From NCBI RefSeq assembly GCF_022899355.1, contig NZ_JALJCK010000002.1, forward strand, positions 248,001 through 312,000: DNA of 64,000 nucleotides, read 5' to 3'. Below, piece after piece: positions 1 through 7,965 of the stretch (the first letter of the stretch is position 1; each line of letters starts with the position of its first letter). A program made the translations under genes and the position numbers. Below the pieces are notes generated by a model. It searched no databases, was not told where the DNA came from, and saw only the letters and a program-made list of their open reading frames with translations. This stretch comes from Shinella yambaruensis. Lineage in GTDB: Bacteria; Pseudomonadota; Alphaproteobacteria; Rhizobiales; Rhizobiaceae.

Positions 1-765
1 TGCGTCAAAGGCTGCCCGCAGCGCCTCGTCGCCCGGACGCAGGGCGACGTTGATGGTGCCGAGCCCAAGCACGCCGCCGGCGAAGGTGGGGCCGGTAAAG
101 ACCAGCGTCCCTGCCGGGTTCGCGTCGATCACCGCCTTGAAGGCCGTCACATTGGCCACGGCGAGGTCGATGCGCCCGGCGGTGAGCTCCAGGCCGAGCT
201 GTTCGAAGGAGGGATACTCGCGGATATCGAGACCCTTGAAGTATTCGCCGGCGAAGGTGGCCGCGGTGGAACCGGTCTGAACGCCGATGGTCTTGCCGGA
301 GAGCTTTTCCTTCAGGGCTGCGAGCGCCGCCTCGGACTCCTGCGGAGCCTTTGCGAGGTCGAAGGAGCGGCCGGCTTCCGGAAGATCCTTGAGCGCGTTG
401 TCGCCCGCCGTGAGGAACCCGTTGGGCGCCTTCGCGTAGGGCTTCGAGAAGCCGATGACTTTCTTGCGCTCTTCAGTCACGCCCATCGACGCGATGATGG
501 CATCATACTTGCCGACCGTGAGGCCCGGGATGATGCCGTTCCACTCCTGGGCGATGAGATCGCATTTGATCTTCATGCGCTCACAGAGCGCCTGCGTCAG
601 CTCGATTTCGTAGCCGCCCAGGGAACCATCGGCATTGCTGAAATTCCACGGAGGATAGGCGCCCTCGGTCGCGACGGTGATGTGGTCGGGCAGGTTCTGA
701 GCGGTCGCCGCGCCAGCCAGAAGCGGCGTCAGGGCGAGAGCAAGCAGCATATGGCGTCTGAGCAT
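1..765 (-). CDS. Polar amino-acid ABC transporter substrate-binding protein (partial, C-terminus off the left edge)
   Basis: Reads as a periplasmic binding protein of the lysine/arginine/ornithine/octopine type (SBP family 3) that delivers an amino acid to an ABC importer. The 255 codons visible begin with a signal peptide (MLRRHM, hydrophobic LLLALALTPLLAGAATAQ, cleavage after AQ). The family pattern follows: AYPPWNF, GYEIEL, the WNGIIPGL stretch, RKKVIGFSKPY and the second-lobe motif GKTIGVQTGST. A GGGA-rich ribosome site lies about 9 bases before the ATG at 765. No stop codon occurs before position 1, so probably 20-40 residues are missing. It is divergent from the LysR gene at 893, which probably controls it; its permease genes would lie beyond the left edge. 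The substrate is unknown. Confidence 0.9.
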   Translation of the reverse strand, partial: MLRRHMLLALALTPLLAGAATAQNLPDHITVATEGAYPPWNFSNADGSLGGYEIELTQALCERMKIKCDLIAQEWNGIIPGLTVGKYDAIIASMGVTEERKKVIGFSKPYAKAPNGFLTAGDNALKDLPEAGRSFDLAKAPQESEAALAALKEKLSGKTIGVQTGSTAATFAGEYFKGLDIREYPSFEQLGLELTAGRIDLAVANVTAFKAVIDANPAGTLVFTGPTFAGGVLGLGTINVALRPGDEALRAAFDA

Positions 766-865
766 ATCTTCGTTCCCTTGGTGTTGTTCATCGGGTTTTG
801 AGCAACCCGTCATGCGACTATGCCAAAGAGCGAAGCATGTTTGGATACGGTATCTAATTGACCTG

Positions 866-886
866 AGGCTAAGCTGAGCTTAGCCT
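866..886. promoter_or_regulatory. Perfect 10-1-10 palindrome, probable LysR operator
   Basis: AGGCTAAGCT, one G, then AGCTTAGCCT: a perfect inverted repeat ending 6 bases before the LysR start codon at 893. Its core fits the T-N11-A rule for LysR-type boxes (T870 to A882). A smaller perfect palindrome, GATAC-G-GTATC, lies at 844-854 and could be the second half of a two-site LysR binding region. The position between divergent genes suggests autorepression plus control of the binding-protein gene. This is inference from symmetry and position. Confidence 0.7.
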
Positions 887-892
887 GATGCA

Positions 893-1816
893 ATGCGTAT
901 CGCGAAAATCCCATCGTTGAACTGGCTCCGCGTGTTCGAGGCAGCCGCGCGGCACCAGAGCTTCGCCCGGGCCGGAAAAGAACTAAGCATGTCCGCTGCC
1001 GCCGTCAGTCAGCAGATCCTTGCGCTCGAGACACATCTGGGACGTCCGCTGTTCGAACGCGCCGCAAACCGGATCAACCTGACGTCGGAAGGAGGCGATT
1101 TCCTTCCGACGGTCCAGGCGTCCCTCGGGGCGATCGAAAGCAAGGCCGAGTCCCTCTTCGCGCGGCAGCGGATCGACCGCGTTACGCTGTTGGCGAGCCA
1201 GTTGATGGCGATGAGCTGGCTGCCGCGCGTGCTGGCGGATTTCGAAGCGGCGAACCCGGCGATCCGCGTCGACCTTCTGGTGGAGGGCACACAGCGCAAG
1301 GTGGATCCGGACCTGGTGATCCGGTTCGGAGAGGAGCCGCACCTCGTGCGGCACCCTACCTGGCTGATGGGCATGTCCCATGTCGTCATGTGCCGGAAGG
1401 AGGACACGGCGCGCATCGGCAGCCTGGAGGACCTGCTGTCGTTTCGCCTCTATGACGTGGCGTCCCACGCCATTGGCTGGACTGCCCTTCTCAATCACAA
1501 TTTCGGCCCGCAGCCGGGCCGGCACCTCAAGCTCGAAACCGTTGACACGACGCCGCTGTCCCTGATGATGGTCAGCCAGGGGCTTGGCCTTGCGATCGGC
1601 CACCTGCCGGTTTGCGGCCCGATTGCCGCCGCCCTCGGCCTCGTCGTTTGCCCGTTCGTGCCGAGAACGCCGGGTCCGGGAAACTACTATCTCGAACAGC
1701 CACAGGACAGGCCGCAACGCCCCTCCGTCGGACGATTGGAGCGTGCTCTACAGGAGGCGGCGCATGCGTCGATGCGTATCGGCGCCCAGCCTGCCGGCGC
1801 GGAGGATGGTCGATGA
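893..1816 (+). CDS. LysR-family transcriptional regulator, GcvA-like
   Basis: A 307-residue DNA-binding regulator. The N-terminal winged helix-turn-helix is clear (LNWLRVFEAAARHQSFARAGKELSMSAAAVSQQILALE, about residues 9-45), followed by the GRPLFER wing typical of the GcvA/AmpR branch. A LysR co-inducer domain follows from about residue 90 (VTLLASQLMAMSWLPRVLADFEAANP). It is divergent from the amino-acid binding-protein gene, with the shared 127-bp gap carrying a perfect palindrome. The likely role is sensing the transported amino acid or a breakdown product and controlling the importer. Length and architecture are normal for the family; no oddities seen. Confidence 0.9.
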   Translation: MRIAKIPSLNWLRVFEAAARHQSFARAGKELSMSAAAVSQQILALETHLGRPLFERAANRINLTSEGGDFLPTVQASLGAIESKAESLFARQRIDRVTLLASQLMAMSWLPRVLADFEAANPAIRVDLLVEGTQRKVDPDLVIRFGEEPHLVRHPTWLMGMSHVVMCRKEDTARIGSLEDLLSFRLYDVASHAIGWTALLNHNFGPQPGRHLKLETVDTTPLSLMMVSQGLGLAIGHLPVCGPIAAALGLVVCPFVPRTPGPGNYYLEQPQDRPQRPSVGRLERALQEAAHASMRIGAQPAGAEDGR

Positions 1817-1913
1817 CCATGAGCGCCGCCGGCGGCAGGCGGTAGGGCCGACCGGGCATCATCTTCCCGAGGTTCAGGATAATGGATGCGGTGTTGCCGC
1901 TGGAACGACATGT

Positions 1914-3050
1914 CTAGCGAATTTCCAGATCCATCCTCGTGCCGAAAAGCGGCACGTCCCGGGCGGACCAGCCTTTGCCGTCGGCCGTAAAGCCCAGCTC
2001 CGAACAGGGCCTGCCTTCGGCACCTGCGGGGTTCGAGGCCAGGTTCTTGCCGGCAAGGAAGGTCTGGGAGAAAGTGGTGTCGATGGGAACCGGCGTCAGG
2101 CAGGCGACCGCCTTGTAGAAATCGTCCCGGTGCCGCGGATCGTCCAGGGCATAGGATTGGAAGACGCCGCGCAATCCATCGAGTTTTTGCTGGCAGAACG
2201 CCGCCATGTCGGCGTCATAGCGGCAACCCAGTTCGGTGGAGTACTGCACGCGGCATTGAGGATCCGCGAGGTTCTTCAGGCAGGAGGGCAGGCGCGCGGC
2301 AAAGGCTCCGGCCTCGTCCTTGTCCCAGCTGTTGTCGGCGGGGCTGCCCGCAATCGTTTCCGGCGCCGCATGCAGCCGCACGCCGCTTTCGGGATCATAG
2401 CGCAGCATGTCCCATTCGGCGGCGACGAAGCCGGAGGTCAGCGGGCCGTAGCCGCTTGCCGCACGGATCTTCGCCTGGAAATCGCTGACCCATTTGCGAA
2501 AGCTCCAGTCCTGCGCCTGGCGCGGCCCGGTCGCGAGGGCCACACGGTCGGCAACGGTGCGCATCGGCGGCCCCTCGAGCCGCAGCATGACCCAGGCATC
2601 CGTCTCGGAGGCGCTTTGCTGGACCCGCCGTTCGGACCAGCTCTCGCCCTCCGCGCCGGCTTCCGCAACATCGGGGTTCTGCAGCTCGGCGAGCCGCTCC
2701 TCCGCCATCGACTGGCGGCATGCCTCGGTACCGTCCGGGTGGGCGCCGGCAAGGGCGCATTGGCGATCGCGGAAGGTCTCCCAGGCGGCTTGCGATGCGG
2801 CAAGCCGTGCCCGCTGGTCCGCCGCCTTCTCCTGCGCGATCCCGCCTGCTGCGGCGCGGGCCTCGATCTCGCCGTCGAGCAGCCGGAGGGTTTGCGAAAG
2901 CGATTCCGTTTGCACCGCGATCCGCCATGCCTGGCAGAGGCCGGGCGTCAGCGCGTTTCGCGCGCAGCCGGCTTGGTCCTGCGCTTCGGCGAATGTCGCG
3001 GTGCCCGACAAGACGGCCACGGAGAGGAGACTTAATGCAAGACGGCTCAT
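1914..3050 (-). CDS. Exported LprI/DUF1311-like protein (second of a tandem pair)
   Basis: A 378-residue protein with a signal peptide (MSRLALSLLSVAVLSGTATFAEAQ, cut near residue 24), so periplasmic or secreted. About residues 30-125 resemble the LprI/DUF1311 fold: helical, with conserved W and Cys in AWETFRDRQC and a later CRQSMAEERLAEL. The C-terminal half carries a second Cys-rich segment (CLKNLADPQCRVQYSTELGCR) that recurs almost identically in the upstream gene, so the two are paralogues. Mycobacterial LprI inhibits lysozyme, but most DUF1311 proteins have no proven role. The start overlaps the upstream stop by 4 bases (ATGA), and the gene is the last of the caspase operon. Function here is unproven. 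Confidence 0.75.
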   Translation of the reverse strand: MSRLALSLLSVAVLSGTATFAEAQDQAGCARNALTPGLCQAWRIAVQTESLSQTLRLLDGEIEARAAAGGIAQEKAADQRARLAASQAAWETFRDRQCALAGAHPDGTEACRQSMAEERLAELQNPDVAEAGAEGESWSERRVQQSASETDAWVMLRLEGPPMRTVADRVALATGPRQAQDWSFRKWVSDFQAKIRAASGYGPLTSGFVAAEWDMLRYDPESGVRLHAAPETIAGSPADNSWDKDEAGAFAARLPSCLKNLADPQCRVQYSTELGCRYDADMAAFCQQKLDGLRGVFQSYALDDPRHRDDFYKAVACLTPVPIDTTFSQTFLAGKNLASNPAGAEGRPCSELGFTADGKGWSARDVPLFGTRMDLEIR

Positions 3051-4297
3051 TGTGCGGCCTCATCGAGTGCGTTGGCCACGCGTCGCAGGTGGTCGGCGTA
3101 GTCGGGATCGCGTGCCGGGTCGGTCGTCTGCGCATCCTCCCGGTACTGTGCGAGCACGCTTTCGGGGGAAACGGCATAAAGCTCGATCGTGCCGCCCGCG
3201 GCGATCGGATTGCCGCTCTCGTCGAACGTCCAGCCGATGAGCGCGCTGCAAAGCTCCGCCTGCCGCTCGGGAAGCGTCTCGATATCGACCGGTTGGGCGA
3301 CGGCGCTGCCGCCTGCCGGCTGCGCGATGAAGGTGAGCTTGGTGACGGTCTCGGCATTGTCCGGCGCGAAGACCGCGAGGCCCGCCCCCTTGCCGCCTTC
3401 CGCGATGCAGCCGGCCATGGTGTATACCGAATTGCCCTGGAAACCGGAAAAGGGCGAGGCGGTGCGGCCGTCGCGCCGATAGCCGGCAGCGATGGACCGG
3501 CTGATATCGAAGACGCCCTGGCATGCCTTCGCGACAGGCGGGTCCAGCCGGCAGCCGAGCTCGATCGAATAGGCCATGCGGCAATTCGCCGTGCCGAGAT
3601 CGCGCATGCAGGCAGGAAAACGGGCCGCAAGCAACTGCATGTCGGCATCGCTGGCGCTCATGGGCGTGCTCTCCAGCAGGGGCTGGCCATTTTCCGGGTG
3701 ATATCGCCAGGCGTCCCAATCCGCCGAAATGGCCTTTGCCGTTTCCGCCTCGAAGCCGCGTGCCGCCAGCGCCTTCTCGATCAGGGCGGCGCCATAGCGT
3801 TTCTTGATGTACCAGCTGTAATCGCCGAAGGCGAAGGCGCGCATGGAATAGTGCGAATCGGCGAGCGTGTTGAAATCCGGTTCGAGCCCGCCCTCGGCCT
3901 GGCTTTCGTCGCCGTCCTCCGATGGAGCGACGCCCAGCAGCGCGTCGAGTTCCTTCATCCGGCGCCACGATGTCCAGCGCAGGCATTGAAGGCCCTGGAT
4001 GACGCCGACGATGCCCTCCTGCCCGGCAAAATAATCGCAGGTCGCCTTGCGATAGGAAAGCCAGGCGTCCTGGGCGGCGCGCACCGCATCAGGCTGCGCG
4101 GAGGCGGCCAGCACGGCCGCAAGCCGGCTTTCCACCTCGCCGTCCAGCCCTCCGCCAAGGGCTGCGAGGCAGGCTTCGATCTTCAGGTCACCCCTGTCCG
4201 TGCATTCGGCCGGCGTCTCGAAATTCTCGACGATCCCGCCGGCAGCCGCCGTTTCCGGCAGGATGCCCAGCAGCGCAGCGATAAAAAGGCGTTTCAT
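3047..4297 (-). CDS. Exported LprI/DUF1311-like protein (first of a tandem pair)
   Basis: A 416-residue protein. The start at 4297 is chosen because GGAAGAGG stands right before the ATG and a signal peptide follows (MKRLFIAALLGILPETAAAG); an open frame continues upstream without these. Residues about 30-120 carry the LprI/DUF1311 pattern (CTDRG, EACLAALGG, AWLSYRKATCDYF, LQCLRW, RMKELDALLG). A long C-terminal region includes CMRDLGTANCRMAYSIELGCR, nearly the same as in the next gene. Many Cys residues fit disulphides in an oxidising compartment. It lies 23 bases after the caspase-like gene and overlaps the next gene by 4. The role could be protection of, or regulation by, the exported protease; this is speculative. 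Confidence 0.75.
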   Translation of the reverse strand: MKRLFIAALLGILPETAAAGGIVENFETPAECTDRGDLKIEACLAALGGGLDGEVESRLAAVLAASAQPDAVRAAQDAWLSYRKATCDYFAGQEGIVGVIQGLQCLRWTSWRRMKELDALLGVAPSEDGDESQAEGGLEPDFNTLADSHYSMRAFAFGDYSWYIKKRYGAALIEKALAARGFEAETAKAISADWDAWRYHPENGQPLLESTPMSASDADMQLLAARFPACMRDLGTANCRMAYSIELGCRLDPPVAKACQGVFDISRSIAAGYRRDGRTASPFSGFQGNSVYTMAGCIAEGGKGAGLAVFAPDNAETVTKLTFIAQPAGGSAVAQPVDIETLPERQAELCSALIGWTFDESGNPIAAGGTIELYAVSPESVLAQYREDAQTTDPARDPDYADHLRRVANALDEAAQ

Positions 4298-4320
4298 CCT
4301 CTTCCCTTCCCGTGATGCCG

Positions 4321-5730
4321 TCAGTGGCAGCGGAAGCCCGCCGGCACGGTATCGTAGATTTTCAGGGCATGGACCGTCTCGAGCGTCAGTCCGCCGGCCT
4401 TCAGCCGGGCCTGCTGCTGAAACACGCCGACCGCGGCCGAAAGCCCGTCCGGGCCGGGGACGGTCACGCCCGCTTGTCCAAGTGCCTGGGCCAGCGTTGC
4501 CTTGCCGCCGTCCGAAAGGTAGGGCAGCAAGTCGTGGGCGGTAAGCGTGGATGCCGCTTCGAGATCGCCGAGGTCGCGCGCCCGCGAGATGAGCTGCAGC
4601 GCGCGGGCGACATCGGGCCCGGCCATGCCGCATCCGGCCAGATACATGATGCCGAGCGCATTGATAGCGGCCGGATGGCCTTTGTCCGCCGCCGCCTGGT
4701 ATTGTTCCAGCGCTTCGGAAAGCCGCTCGGCCTTTTCGAGGCTGCGGGCAAGGTTGTGCTTGAGCCGGGCGCTTTCCGGCTCGGCCGCGACCGCATCAAG
4801 GCAGGCGGGCACGGCCTTCACGGCGTCGATGTCCTCGAAGGCGATGCCCTTCACGCCGATGAAATTACGCGCGTCGACGGCGAGCCGGTCGCATTCGGTT
4901 ATGTTGGGTGGACGAAAGAAGAGCGTGCGGCTCGTCTGAACCAGATATTCGGGCTTCTGCATGCCGTTCGTGCTGGCAAGCACGTCGCCTGCCGCAAGGC
5001 GAAACATTTCGGACACTTCGAGCCCGGGCTGATCGATGAAGCGCAGCAGGCTTTCCGTATAGGGGCTGTGCTCCCTTTCGCCATCGGATGCCACTTGGCC
5101 GGCAGCCGTGGCGAAGGCGACCAGGCGATAATAACCGGCACTCGCCTCAGCGCCGGCCGGCTTGGGCAGGTCGATGCGCGCAAGACCGCGCGATCCGTCC
5201 GCGCCGTGGAAGAGGTCGCTGAACGGATTGTTCCGGCAGGCATCGAGCACGATGATCTTGGCGGCATCCGGCTTGGCCTTTTCCTCGATGGCCGAAAGGA
5301 TCAGGTCGACCGCGATCAGGTCGTCCCGCTGCCCGCCTTTCGCGAGGTCGACCGGAACGAGGAAGTTGCGGCCGTCGAGTTGAAGGCCGTGGCCTGCATA
5401 GAAGACGAAGATCACGTCCGCACCGGACACGTCGCCGGCGAACCGCCGGATCGTCTCCTGCAAGGCGCTTGTCGGCTGGTCGATGGCGACATGGAGGCGA
5501 AAGCCGAGGCCGCCCAGTTTTTCCGCCATGGCCCGCGCATCGTTCGCCGGATTGGCGAGCCGGGCCACCGACCGGTAGTCCGCGTTTCCGATCACCAGGG
5601 CAACCCCGTCGAAGGCACCGTGCGATGCTGACACCTGTGCCATGGCCGGCGATCCGGCAGGAAGAAAAAGCAGGCAGACGAGCGCGGCGAGAAAATGCCG
5701 GATTGCATTTCTTCCAGGAACAGCCCGCAT
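4321..5730 (-). CDS. Exported caspase-family (C14) protease with C-terminal TPR/Sel1-like repeats
   Basis: A 469-residue protein with an N-terminal signal or anchor (hydrophobic FLAALVCLLFLPAG, AMAQ). The caspase-like p20 domain spans about residues 40-260. It has the opening ALVIGNADYRSVARLANPANDA, the catalytic His in VFYAGHG (H114) and the catalytic Cys in IVLDACRNNPF (C165), both intact. About residues 315-375 form TPR/Sel1-type helices (NLARSLEKAERLSEALEQYQ, INALGIMYLAGCG). Such bacterial orthocaspases usually cleave after Arg or Lys; their roles in rhizobia are mostly unknown. It is first in an operon with two LprI-like exported proteins. The ATG at 5730 has GGAG about 9 bases upstream. 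Confidence 0.88.
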   Translation of the reverse strand: MRAVPGRNAIRHFLAALVCLLFLPAGSPAMAQVSASHGAFDGVALVIGNADYRSVARLANPANDARAMAEKLGGLGFRLHVAIDQPTSALQETIRRFAGDVSGADVIFVFYAGHGLQLDGRNFLVPVDLAKGGQRDDLIAVDLILSAIEEKAKPDAAKIIVLDACRNNPFSDLFHGADGSRGLARIDLPKPAGAEASAGYYRLVAFATAAGQVASDGEREHSPYTESLLRFIDQPGLEVSEMFRLAAGDVLASTNGMQKPEYLVQTSRTLFFRPPNITECDRLAVDARNFIGVKGIAFEDIDAVKAVPACLDAVAAEPESARLKHNLARSLEKAERLSEALEQYQAAADKGHPAAINALGIMYLAGCGMAGPDVARALQLISRARDLGDLEAASTLTAHDLLPYLSDGGKATLAQALGQAGVTVPGPDGLSAAVGVFQQQARLKAGGLTLETVHALKIYDTVPAGFRCH

Positions 5731-5877
5731 GCCTCAACTCCGCCTTGCACGCCTGAACATCGCGGATGTTCTATTCCCGCCGTTCGTCGCCGTTCACCAG
5801 AATTGGTTTCATTCAAACCGAAAAGCCGCAAAGAGGCAACCAAGCGACCTGCGGGGTGGTTGGAAGCGGATGGAAGG

Positions 5878-7875
5878 CTACATGAAGTCGCGCGGAACCG
5901 CTTTTTCGAACGTCCTCTCGAAGATCTTCGCCTCGCCCTCGAAGGCGCGGACATTGGCCGAGATCAGCCAGTGCGTCGCGGTGCAGGCGATGGTGGCGGT
6001 CGAGACGGTGCGCACGAACCAGCCGGGGCGCTGCATGTCGCAGGTCCAGACGGCCGTGCCCGTCATCGAGAGCGGGTCGTTTTCGGCGATCGACCAGAGT
6101 TCGTCGCGGACCTGGCGGGTGGCGAGGCCCGTGCCGGGATGCTCGTTGAGGCCGGTATCCTCGTAGATCGAATATTCGGTCAGGCCGTTCGTCAGGCTCC
6201 GTTCCACGCCGCGCGCCGTTTCGCCCGGAGCGAGCTCCGTATATTTCGGCAACGGGTCGGGATTGGCCGGCTCGGGAAGAGAGACGACCCGGTGCGCGCC
6301 GAGTTTCGGCAGGGAAAGGCCGAGCGAGGCGAGGTCGACCGTCACGCCGGCATCCACCGGCGGCGGCAGGATGATCGGCCAGTAGGATGTCGAGAGCGAC
6401 AGACGGATGCGGTGGCCGGCGCGGAAGCGATAGCCCATGGCGTCGAGCACGAGGCGGACACGGACCTTCTCCCCTCTGGGCATCGCCTTCGGTTCGGCAT
6501 TGCCGTCGCGATGGGCGAGGTTGAGGACGCCGAAGGTCACGCGGGTCGCCGTGCCATCGGGATGGATATCGACGAGGCGGGCACAGAGATTGGCGATATC
6601 AGCCTCCGTCGAGAGGTCGAGCTCCAGCACCGGCTGGCCGAGGAAGTCCTGCGCTTCCGAGAGCGGCGGCGTCTCGACGACAAGCGAGCCGGCATCGTCG
6701 AGGCGCTGGTCGAGCGCCATTTCCGCGTCCGGCTTCAGCGTGAACCACTCGCCGGCCATGATGCCGGTGTCGAGCGGCGACTTCAGGGTGCGGTCGTGCC
6801 CGGTGGCGCCGGCAATCGGCATGCCGGGCGCCAGCGTGCCGTATTGCTCGACGTAGAAGGTCGCCATGTCGGGCGCCTCCCAGCGATCCTTGGCGACCCA
6901 GAAGCCGGGATCGGCCTCGCGGCGCAGCGCCGGGCGGGCGGCGTCCTGGATATAGGCGCGCACCTGCGGCGTCTTCTCCGCGCCATTCTCCTCACCGCGC
7001 AGCCAGCGGTTCCACCAAGCGATGGCTTCCGTGTGGAAATCCATGCGCGGCTTCGGCCAGGCGAAATGCGGGTATTTGTGAACCCAGGGGCCGATCAGCG
7101 CCTTCGCCTTGTCGCCAAGGCCTTCGACGGCCTTGAGCGGCGTGCTGCGATAGCCGTCCGCCCAGCCGGCGATGACGAGGGCGGGGACGGGGAAGCCGGC
7201 GAAATCCTCGCAGATGGAACCGTGTTTCCAGAAGGCGTCGCGGCGCTGGTGCTGCAGCCATTCCTCCATGAAGAAGGGCTCGTTTTCCAGCCGCTCCAGC
7301 CACATCGCCTTCCAGCGCTCGCCGACGATATCGGGGTCGGGCGAGCGCGACTGGTAGGCGAGCATGGTGGCGGCCCAGGACAACTGGGCGGAAAGATGGG
7401 TGCCGTTCTTGTAGTGGATGTCGTCGTTGTACCGGTCGACGGTGGAGGCGATGGAGATGACGGCCTTCAGCGCCGGCGGCTTCAGCGCGGCGACCTGCAG
7501 GCAGTTGAAGCCGCCCCAGGAGATGCCCATCATGCCGACCGCGCCGTTCGACCAGGGCTGTGCCGCGATCCAGGCGATGAGCTCACAGGCGTTCGCCAGC
7601 TCCAGCGGCGTATATTCCCCGTCGATGACGCCGTCGGATTCGCCCGAGCCGCGGATATCGACACGCACGCCGGCAATGCCGGCGGCGGCGAAGACGGGAT
7701 AGGTCGATTCATCGCGCATGCACGTGCCGTCGCGCTTGCGGTAGGGCAGGAATTCGAAGACGGCGGGCACGGGGTCCGCCTCGGCCCCGTCCGGCATCCA
7801 GATGCGCGCGGCAAGCCGGGTGCCGTCGGCAAGCGTGATCCACTGGTTTTCGATGACGGTGAAGGGGCGAGGCAT
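5878..7875 (-). CDS. CocE/NonD-family serine hydrolase (X-Pro dipeptidyl-peptidase S15-like)
   Basis: A 665-residue alpha/beta hydrolase. The catalytic elements are present: nucleophile in GMMGISWGGFN (S119), acid in VIAGWADGYRS and His in GPWVHKYPHF. Family marks at the N-terminus include TLADGTRLAARIWMP and RVDIRGSGES. A C-terminal jelly-roll domain with RAGHRIRLSLSTSYWP is typical of CocE/NonD. The family hydrolyses esters, beta-lactams, cocaine or X-Pro peptides. The start at 7875 is preferred because an upstream in-frame ATG at 7947 falls inside a strong hairpin and the family N-terminus begins here. No signal peptide, so cytoplasmic. It lies downstream of a peptide-type binding protein, suggesting hydrolysis of an imported peptide or amide. 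Confidence 0.88.
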   Translation of the reverse strand: MPRPFTVIENQWITLADGTRLAARIWMPDGAEADPVPAVFEFLPYRKRDGTCMRDESTYPVFAAAGIAGVRVDIRGSGESDGVIDGEYTPLELANACELIAWIAAQPWSNGAVGMMGISWGGFNCLQVAALKPPALKAVISIASTVDRYNDDIHYKNGTHLSAQLSWAATMLAYQSRSPDPDIVGERWKAMWLERLENEPFFMEEWLQHQRRDAFWKHGSICEDFAGFPVPALVIAGWADGYRSTPLKAVEGLGDKAKALIGPWVHKYPHFAWPKPRMDFHTEAIAWWNRWLRGEENGAEKTPQVRAYIQDAARPALRREADPGFWVAKDRWEAPDMATFYVEQYGTLAPGMPIAGATGHDRTLKSPLDTGIMAGEWFTLKPDAEMALDQRLDDAGSLVVETPPLSEAQDFLGQPVLELDLSTEADIANLCARLVDIHPDGTATRVTFGVLNLAHRDGNAEPKAMPRGEKVRVRLVLDAMGYRFRAGHRIRLSLSTSYWPIILPPPVDAGVTVDLASLGLSLPKLGAHRVVSLPEPANPDPLPKYTELAPGETARGVERSLTNGLTEYSIYEDTGLNEHPGTGLATRQVRDELWSIAENDPLSMTGTAVWTCDMQRPGWFVRTVSTATIACTATHWLISANVRAFEGEAKIFERTFEKAVPRDFM

Positions 7876-7911
7876 GGCGGGCGTCCGTTTGGCGGGAGAG
7901 GCGGATTTGAC

Positions 7912-7946
7912 TGACCGGATGCAGCGCGTGGCGCTGCATCCGGTCA
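7912..7946 (-). terminator. Strong intercistronic hairpin between binding protein and hydrolase
   Basis: A perfect 16-bp stem (7912-7927 with 7931-7946) closed by a 3-base GTG loop. There is no T tract on the minus strand. Placed after the binding-protein stop (7966) and before the hydrolase start (7875), it probably acts as an mRNA-stabilising or attenuating structure rather than a complete terminator. Confidence 0.7.
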
Positions 7947-7965
7947 TGGATATAGAGGCATAACG

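Noticed and set aside
844-854. GATAC-G-GTATC palindrome as an independent operator
   Set aside because: Short (5-bp arms) and likely by chance; mentioned only as a possible second half of the LysR region beside the stronger 21-bp palindrome.
1584-3035. Open frame of about 480 codons on the plus strand opposite the LprI-like gene
   Set aside because: Arg- and Gly-rich composition with no domain, lying exactly opposite a gene with a signal peptide and family motifs.
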